Assembly (NCBI GenBank): GCA_025451145.1
Contig: JANWKX010000006.1
Span: 1 to 10,173, forward strand
Source of the DNA: Vampirovibrionales bacterium
GTDB lineage: Bacteria; Cyanobacteriota; Vampirovibrionia; Vampirovibrionales; JAGQHJ01
DNA: 10,173 nt
Reading direction: 5' to 3'
Below are positions 5,518 through 10,173 of the stretch, in pieces. The position numbers and the translations under genes are program-made. The notes beneath the pieces are model-generated. The model did not search any database. It worked only from the letters and a program-made list of their open reading frames with translations, and was not told where the DNA came from. How positions within the stretch are numbered: position 1 is the first letter of the stretch; every line of letters starts with the position of its first letter.

Positions 5518-6632
5518 GATGAATTCCTCATTCCCACCGATTGAATGATTTTCACCACCGAAGCCGTTGCATCAGGAGCCGACAAGGCTTCGGCTTGCTG
5601 GCGCATCCGAAGGAGTGCGCCGTTATCGTGGGTCAATGCCGTCAAAATCTCGACCAGCTTATTCCCGGTAAACTCATGATCCTCAACCATCAGGGAGGCA
5701 CCGGCACGTTGGGAGGCCAACGCGTTTTGGCGCTGATGATCCGCTGCCGCATATGGATAAGGAACCAGCACCATCGGAATATGGGCACGGTACATCTCGG
5801 ATAAGGTCATTGAACCGGAGCGGCACACAGCAATATCGGCTAACGCCAGAACGGAAGCCATATCCTCAAAAAAGGGCGCCATCCAATAGGCCGCATGCTG
5901 GCGATAGGCCTCAGGACATTGGGAGCGTGTTTCTTCAAACAGGGCTTCACCGGTTTGATGAATGACTTGAAACCCTAGGTCCTCAATCAATTGTGGTAAG
6001 GCATCCAGAACCCCCTGGTTAATCCGTCTGGCGCCTTGTGAACCGCCAGTGACCAATAAGGTTGGTTTCTCTAAATCAAAGCCCAAATGAAGCCTTTCAA
6101 GGGCCTGTGCTTTAGTGACTTGACCGATTTGACTTCTCAAGGGATTTCCCGTGACACTAAGGGTTTTAGCCTTCAGCCGTTTCTGGGCATCCGCAAATGC
6201 GCAGGTCGCCACCTCTGCCCATCGAGACATCTGGCGATTCACCAAGCCCGGAAAAGCATCAGGCTCATGAATGACATAGGGAATATTTAAAGACAGCGCC
6301 GCCATCAAAACCGGGGCCGTCACATACCCGCCTGTGGCAAACACCACATCCGGTCGAAAGTCCTTTAAATATCGCTGTGCCTGAAGGAAGGATTGAAAGA
6401 GGCCTAAACCCCATTTAAACAGTGCCGGACTTAGGGTTCTGGGCATCCCCGAAAAAATCAGGCCTTGAAACGCGATCCCAGCTGGAGGGACCAATTGAGC
6501 TTCTTTCCGATGGGTATTTCCGATATAGAGAATCGCTTCAATTTCTGAATCTTGTTTGAGGGCCTCTGCCACAGCCAAGGCTGGATAAAGATGGCCTCCT
6601 GTCCCACCACCAGTCACAACAACACGAATCAT
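5514..6632 (-). CDS. murG: UDP-N-acetylglucosamine--lipid I GlcNAc transferase MurG
   Basis: This 372-aa GT28/GT-B enzyme transfers GlcNAc from UDP-GlcNAc to lipid I, making lipid II at the inner face of the membrane. Family motifs appear in order: GGGTGGH (8-14), ATGGYVTAP (99-107), HEPDAFPGLVNR (122-133), GNPLR (162-166), GGSQGARRIN (196-205), RSGSMTLSE (271-279) and PYPYAAADHQRQNA (291-304), the latter two binding the donor nucleotide-sugar. The motif usually read as HEQN is HEPD here, an unusual replacement of the two last residues. The length is normal. The ATG overlaps the ftsW stop in ATGA (6632-6629), implying coupling. The gene ends 48 nt before tRNA-Gln. Confidence 0.97.
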   Translation of the reverse strand: MIRVVVTGGGTGGHLYPALAVAEALKQDSEIEAILYIGNTHRKEAQLVPPAGIAFQGLIFSGMPRTLSPALFKWGLGLFQSFLQAQRYLKDFRPDVVFATGGYVTAPVLMAALSLNIPYVIHEPDAFPGLVNRQMSRWAEVATCAFADAQKRLKAKTLSVTGNPLRSQIGQVTKAQALERLHLGFDLEKPTLLVTGGSQGARRINQGVLDALPQLIEDLGFQVIHQTGEALFEETRSQCPEAYRQHAAYWMAPFFEDMASVLALADIAVCRSGSMTLSEMYRAHIPMVLVPYPYAAADHQRQNALASQRAGASLMVEDHEFTGNKLVEILTALTHDNGALLRMRQQAEALSAPDATASVVKIIQSVGMRNSS

Positions 6633-7849
6633 GATTTGACAGCAGCATTTAAGGACTGAACCGACGTCCGATATCGCGAAATATTCAATAAAATACCCAG
6701 CATGGTCATGGTCACCAGAACAGACGTTCCCCCATAGCTAATCAGGGGCAAGGTCACACCCGTCACGGGAAAAAGCCCCGTGGCCACAAACATGTTAATG
6801 GTCATCTGGCAGGCCAGGATTAAGGTAATCCCCATGGCAATGAGCTGACCGAATTTGCTCTGGCAACTGGACGCTATAACCACCCCTCGATAAAGCAGGG
6901 TCAGAAAAAGCCCAATCAGGACAAAACACCCTAGCAGGCCCCATTCTTCCGCCCATACGGAAAAAATAAAATCGGTATATTGAAAGGGTAAGTAATACAG
7001 TTTTTGGTGGGACATTCCCAGGCCTTTCCCAAAAATCCCACCAGAACCAATGGCATACAAGGACTGAATCAGGTTATATCCTGTATCTTGAGCATCTTTC
7101 CATGGATTCAGCCAGCCTCGAATCCGGCGCATCTGATATTCAGTATGCATCAGTTTATAAACCAGAAGCGTCCCGCCTAAAACACCGGCAGAGCCCAATA
7201 CCAAGGGCCGAATTCCTGCAATAAACATAATCCCCGCGCTGAGAGAGGCCAAGATAATGGTCATACTCAAATTGGGTTGCTTCAGAATGAGCCAAATGGT
7301 CGCGCCAATGAGTAGCAAGTTAATACAGAAATTCAGATTCCAGATTCGATTCCGATTGTGGTTTAAGGCTTGGGCCAAGAGCAGAACCGTGGAGATTTTC
7401 CCCAATTCTGAGGGCTGAAACTGAAATCCAAAAACGCGGATCCAACGTTCGGCCCCATATGCTTCCACCCCGCTGCGCAGAGTATAGATCAATAAACCAA
7501 TCACGATAAGCGCCAAGGGCTTGGTCAACCTGGACCAGTAGAAGTAAGGAAATTTGGCCACCGAAAACATCAGGCCAAACCCGAGGATAAAGAAAATCAA
7601 CTGGCGTTGGACAAAATAGAGGCTGTTGCCATATTTATCGATGGCCTCCATGGCGCTTGCCGAAAAAACTGCTGTCAGCCCCAGGATGCTTAAGGCAATG
7701 ACCGTATAAATTAAAGGGCGATCCAGGTTTGCAAAAAGGGGCTGAATCTTTTGTTTGGCTTCTTCCGGGGGCTTCGGTTTTTGCTGGCCCTTGTTGCGCC
7801 GATGCGATCGAGGGGCATGAGATTGACGATGGCCAACATCTTCAAACAT
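6629..7849 (-). CDS. ftsW: septal peptidoglycan glycosyltransferase FtsW (SEDS family)
   Basis: This 406-aa polytopic membrane protein polymerises lipid II at the septum together with its class B PBP. After a basic, Pro/Gln-rich cytoplasmic N-terminus (about 1-40) come roughly ten hydrophobic segments from about residue 44. SEDS signatures are VFSASA (61-66), QRQL (81-84), WIRVFGFQFQPSELGKI (136-152, conserved E148), KQPNLSMT (190-197), a large outer loop with RIRGWLNPWKDAQDTGYNLIQS, YTDFIFSVWAEEWG (291-304, D293 being the expected catalytic Asp) and PVTGVTLPLISYGGTS. PNLS replaces the PDLG common in other phyla. The gene context (between murD and murG) favours FtsW over RodA. AAAGGGG lies 6 nt before the ATG. 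Confidence 0.95.
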   Translation of the reverse strand: MFEDVGHRQSHAPRSHRRNKGQQKPKPPEEAKQKIQPLFANLDRPLIYTVIALSILGLTAVFSASAMEAIDKYGNSLYFVQRQLIFFILGFGLMFSVAKFPYFYWSRLTKPLALIVIGLLIYTLRSGVEAYGAERWIRVFGFQFQPSELGKISTVLLLAQALNHNRNRIWNLNFCINLLLIGATIWLILKQPNLSMTIILASLSAGIMFIAGIRPLVLGSAGVLGGTLLVYKLMHTEYQMRRIRGWLNPWKDAQDTGYNLIQSLYAIGSGGIFGKGLGMSHQKLYYLPFQYTDFIFSVWAEEWGLLGCFVLIGLFLTLLYRGVVIASSCQSKFGQLIAMGITLILACQMTINMFVATGLFPVTGVTLPLISYGGTSVLVTMTMLGILLNISRYRTSVQSLNAAVKS

Positions 7850-7855
7850 CCAATT

Positions 7856-7862
7856 CCCCTTT
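7856..7862 (-). promoter_or_regulatory. Shine-Dalgarno of ftsW, overlapping the murD stop
   Basis: AAAGGGG (7862-7856) is 6 nt from the ftsW ATG at 7849 and overlaps the last bases of murD. It confirms the start that retains the basic N-terminal tail. Confidence 0.75.
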
Positions 7863-9258
7863 ATGAGTGAACAACGATAGAACGCAGGGTGAGTACCGCT
7901 TGCTTAAATGCTTGTCCCCGTTCTTCAAAGTTTTTAAACATATCAAAGCTGGAACAGGCTGGAGAAAAGAGAACCGGCGTTTCTGGCGTGGCGTGGGAGG
8001 AGGCTTTCTCAATGGCCTCTTCCAAAGAGGCCACCATCGTGACGGAATGGTATCCTGCCGCCTGGAGTTCTAATTTAAATCGTTCAGCCGCTTCGCCCAA
8101 CAAGACCACATGAGTCGTATTGCGTTTGACGGAATCGACAAATTCCTGGAGATCGGTTTTTTTATCGCGTCCGCCCGCAATCAAAACCACCTTTCGAGGT
8201 GAAAACGCTGCCAATGCTGACAGTGACGCATCCGGGTTGGTTGCCTTGGAGTCGTTGTAGTAGGTAATCCCCTGGAGGGTGGCCACAGGTTCCAATCGAT
8301 GTTCAACCCCAGCAAAGGCTGATGCCGCTTGCGCCATGATTTCCACTGGAATCCCCAGCAGATAACAGGTTGCGGTGGCCGCCATGACATTCTCGTGGTT
8401 ATGGGCGCCTACCAGCTTCAGTTGGGAGACATTGAGCACCTTTTCAATAGGCTGTTTCTCCAGCTTAATCAGAATGTTACCGTCTTTATCCAAACCCACA
8501 TAGTTTTCGAAATCGCTGACAGAATCCAGATCTTGAGAAAACCACAAGCATTTGCCGTGGGTCCGTTGGCCAACTTCCCGGCAAACGGGATCGGTTGCAT
8601 TGAGAATACACCACTCCGGTGTATGTGCTCCGATAAACAAGGCAAATTTGGCCATTTTATAGGCTTCCACAGACCCGTGCCAGTCCAAATGATCCGGCCT
8701 AAAATTCATAAATAGGGCGATTTTGGCTTTAAATGTCGGTGAAAAAGCCAGTTGGAATGAACTTAGCTCTGCCACCAGATAATCATGGGGATCTTCAGCC
8801 AGGCTGATGATAGGAATTCCGATATTGCCACATGCAGGGGCCGATTTCCCTGATGCCTGAAGAATCATGGAAATCAGGGTGGTCGTGGTGGTTTTTCCGT
8901 TGGTGCCTGTCACCCCAATCAAGGGCGTTTCTGTTTCCCGGTAAGCCAACTCAACCTCACTAATAATGGTTTTGCCACTTAATTCCAGCTCTTTAAGAAT
9001 AGTAGATGAGGGTGGTATCCCTGGGCTGACAACAACCAGATCACTGTGTTCAAAACATTTTGAAGAATGGCCGCCCATTTCCACTTCAACCCCCAAGGCT
9101 TCCAGTTGAGCGCGTTGCTCCTTGTTGGCAGGAATGGCTGGCGTGGTTTCGCTTAAAAAGCATTTTGCCCCACGGTGGGCTAAATAGGTGGCCGCAGCGA
9201 TACCACTTTTGGATAACCCCAAAAGCGTCACCGGCTCATCTTTCCACAATGTTTTCAT
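7861..9258 (-). CDS. murD: UDP-N-acetylmuramoyl-L-alanine--D-glutamate ligase MurD
   Basis: This 465-aa cytoplasmic Mur ligase adds D-glutamate to UDP-MurNAc-L-Ala using ATP. The N-terminal Rossmann domain has LLGLSKSG (12-19) for UDP binding. The central ATPase domain has the P-loop GVTGTNGKT (115-123, K122), ELSSFQL (164-170), MNFRPDHLDWH (184-194), and K204 in a position like the carbamylated lysine. HNHEN (286-290), YNDSKATNPDA (334-344), GGRDKK (362-367) and SPACSSFDMFKNFEERG (432-448) complete the C-terminal domain. I start at ATG 9258, one base after the mraY TAA; a longer frame begins with TTG at 9288 and would add ten residues inside mraY, which is less likely. Length is typical of MurD. 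Confidence 0.97.
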   Translation of the reverse strand: MKTLWKDEPVTLLGLSKSGIAAATYLAHRGAKCFLSETTPAIPANKEQRAQLEALGVEVEMGGHSSKCFEHSDLVVVSPGIPPSSTILKELELSGKTIISEVELAYRETETPLIGVTGTNGKTTTTTLISMILQASGKSAPACGNIGIPIISLAEDPHDYLVAELSSFQLAFSPTFKAKIALFMNFRPDHLDWHGSVEAYKMAKFALFIGAHTPEWCILNATDPVCREVGQRTHGKCLWFSQDLDSVSDFENYVGLDKDGNILIKLEKQPIEKVLNVSQLKLVGAHNHENVMAATATCYLLGIPVEIMAQAASAFAGVEHRLEPVATLQGITYYNDSKATNPDASLSALAAFSPRKVVLIAGGRDKKTDLQEFVDSVKRNTTHVVLLGEAAERFKLELQAAGYHSVTMVASLEEAIEKASSHATPETPVLFSPACSSFDMFKNFEERGQAFKQAVLTLRSIVVHS

Positions 9259-9259
9259 C

Positions 9260-10173
9260 TTAGCTTCTATTGTATAGTAAAACCGCAATCACACTCAACA
9301 AAATCTGGGTCATCGTAAAGGTAAAGACGATGGTCGGCTCTTTCCAGCCTGAAAGCTCAAAGTGGTGATGGAGCGGGCTCATTTTAAACAGCCGCTTCCC
9401 TTTGGTCAGCTTAAAGTAGCTGACCTGTAAGATCACACACAGCGTCTCCAGAACATAAATAGCCCCCAGTAACAGCAAATACAGCTCCACTTTCCCCAAA
9501 ATCGCCATAGCCCCCATGGCCCCGCCGATGGCTAAACTCCCGGTATCGCCCATAAATATCCGGGCAGGATAACGATTAAACACTAAAAAGCCTAGACATC
9601 CACCCGCTAAAACCAATGCAAAGAGCATCAAGCTTGGATGACTGCCAGATAACAGAAACGCAAACCCAATCAAGGAGACAAACCCAGTACCACCCGCCAG
9701 GCCATCTAGGCCATCAGTCAAATTATAGGCATTCGATGCTCCGGTAATGACTAAAACGGCAAACAACGGGTAAAACCAACCCAGATTGATGGCATGAGGG
9801 CCAAACAGAGAAATGGAGGAGTAACCTTGCCACATCATCCAAACGCCTAACCCACCGCTAAAAACGACTTGAATCAGGAGCTTTGACCACCCGGAAAGAC
9901 CTTTGTTCTTTTTCTTGGCTATCTTCAAGTAGTCATCGGAAAATCCCATCAAGGCAAACACCAAGAGGAGTAACACAGCCCACCCCAGCTCCATGTTGAT
10001 GATCCCAGGCTTCCAGATTAAAAACCCAGCCAGCGTGAGTAAAGCAGTGACCAGAATGAGTAATCCCCCCATGGTGGGTGTCCCAGCCTTTTTCTGATGG
10101 CTCTGGGGGCCATCTTCACGGATGTATTGGCCAAAGGTTTTTTCTTTGAGGATGCGAATATAGGGTGGCCCCA
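9260..10173 (-). CDS. mraY: phospho-N-acetylmuramoyl-pentapeptide-transferase MraY, 5' end outside window (partial)
   Basis: The frame stays open to the window edge, showing 303 codons; the family is about 320-360 aa, so only the first transmembrane region is missing. The enzyme moves phospho-MurNAc-pentapeptide from UDP onto undecaprenyl phosphate, making lipid I in the inner membrane. Visible are FGQYIREDGPQSHQKKAGTPTMGG (near residues 13-36), DDYLK (79-83), NAYNLTDGLDGLAGG (147-161), FMGDTGS (206-212) and PLHHHFELSGWKE (266-278), covering the Mg/nucleotide site aspartates and histidine motif. About nine hydrophobic segments are seen. An ATG at 10072 is internal (TMGG motif), not the start. 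murD begins one base after its stop. Confidence 0.97.
   Translation of the reverse strand, partial: GPPYIRILKEKTFGQYIREDGPQSHQKKAGTPTMGGLLILVTALLTLAGFLIWKPGIINMELGWAVLLLLVFALMGFSDDYLKIAKKKNKGLSGWSKLLIQVVFSGGLGVWMMWQGYSSISLFGPHAINLGWFYPLFAVLVITGASNAYNLTDGLDGLAGGTGFVSLIGFAFLLSGSHPSLMLFALVLAGGCLGFLVFNRYPARIFMGDTGSLAIGGAMGAMAILGKVELYLLLLGAIYVLETLCVILQVSYFKLTKGKRLFKMSPLHHHFELSGWKEPTIVFTFTMTQILLSVIAVLLYNRS

Noticed and set aside
8329..8715. 128-codon plus-strand open frame inside murD
   Set aside because: It is antisense to a fully conserved gene, has no ribosome site and resembles no family; a shadow frame.
9259..9288. Longer MurD start at a TTG (ten extra residues)
   Set aside because: It lies wholly within the mraY end, is a weaker start codon, and the ATG at 9258 gives the normal family N-terminus one base after the mraY stop.
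1..10173. CRISPR arrays, insertion sequences, transposases or integrases
   Set aside because: No regularly spaced repeats, no terminal inverted repeats and no recombinase motifs were found in any frame.

Overview
The window joins two blocks of different character at a tRNA gene. The right half (about 5.5 to 10.2 kb, minus strand) is a housekeeping stretch of the division and cell wall (dcw) cluster, in the order mraY (5' end cut by the window edge), murD, ftsW, murG, followed by tRNA-Gln(UUG). The four genes are packed tightly (1-nt gap, 11-nt gap, ATGA overlap). They cover the membrane and cytoplasmic steps that make lipid I and lipid II, plus the septal SEDS glycosyltransferase. No murC or ftsQ follows murG here.

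The left half (1 to about 5.3 kb) looks like an accessory surface-glycan locus. On the minus strand, a DegT/DnrJ/EryC1/StrS aminotransferase of the VioA type (dTDP-4-amino-4,6-dideoxyhexose synthesis) is translationally coupled by ATGA to a WbqC-like gene that runs off the left edge. Divergent from these, on the plus strand, are a SAM-dependent methyltransferase with an N-terminal CxxC/CxxC knuckle and two tandem, clearly paralogous GT-A (GT2-type) glycosyltransferases. Together they could make and transfer a methylated and/or N-acylated amino-deoxysugar, for example on O-antigen, exopolysaccharide or flagellin. The acceptor cannot be told from the window.

Between the glycan locus and tRNA-Gln sits a compact two-gene plus-strand module that looks like a toxin-antitoxin pair. 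The first gene encodes a 90-aa protein that resembles small BrnT/DUF4258-like folds. The second encodes an 89-aa protein with a ribbon-helix-helix-like segment. They overlap by 7 nt. The promoter is near consensus, carries a palindrome over the -10 region, and places the predicted transcript start almost exactly on the first ATG, so the toxin mRNA may be leaderless. The second gene has a strong Shine-Dalgarno sequence inside the first. This module, on the 3' side of the tRNA gene, is the most interesting part of the window.

The organism is a bacterium with complete peptidoglycan synthesis and canonical sigma-70-like promoters. The FtsW motif QPNLS and the general look of MurG/MraY recall the cyanobacteria-related lineages (possibly Vampirovibrionia/Melainabacteria). 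That assignment is a weak inference from memory of family motifs, with no search behind it.
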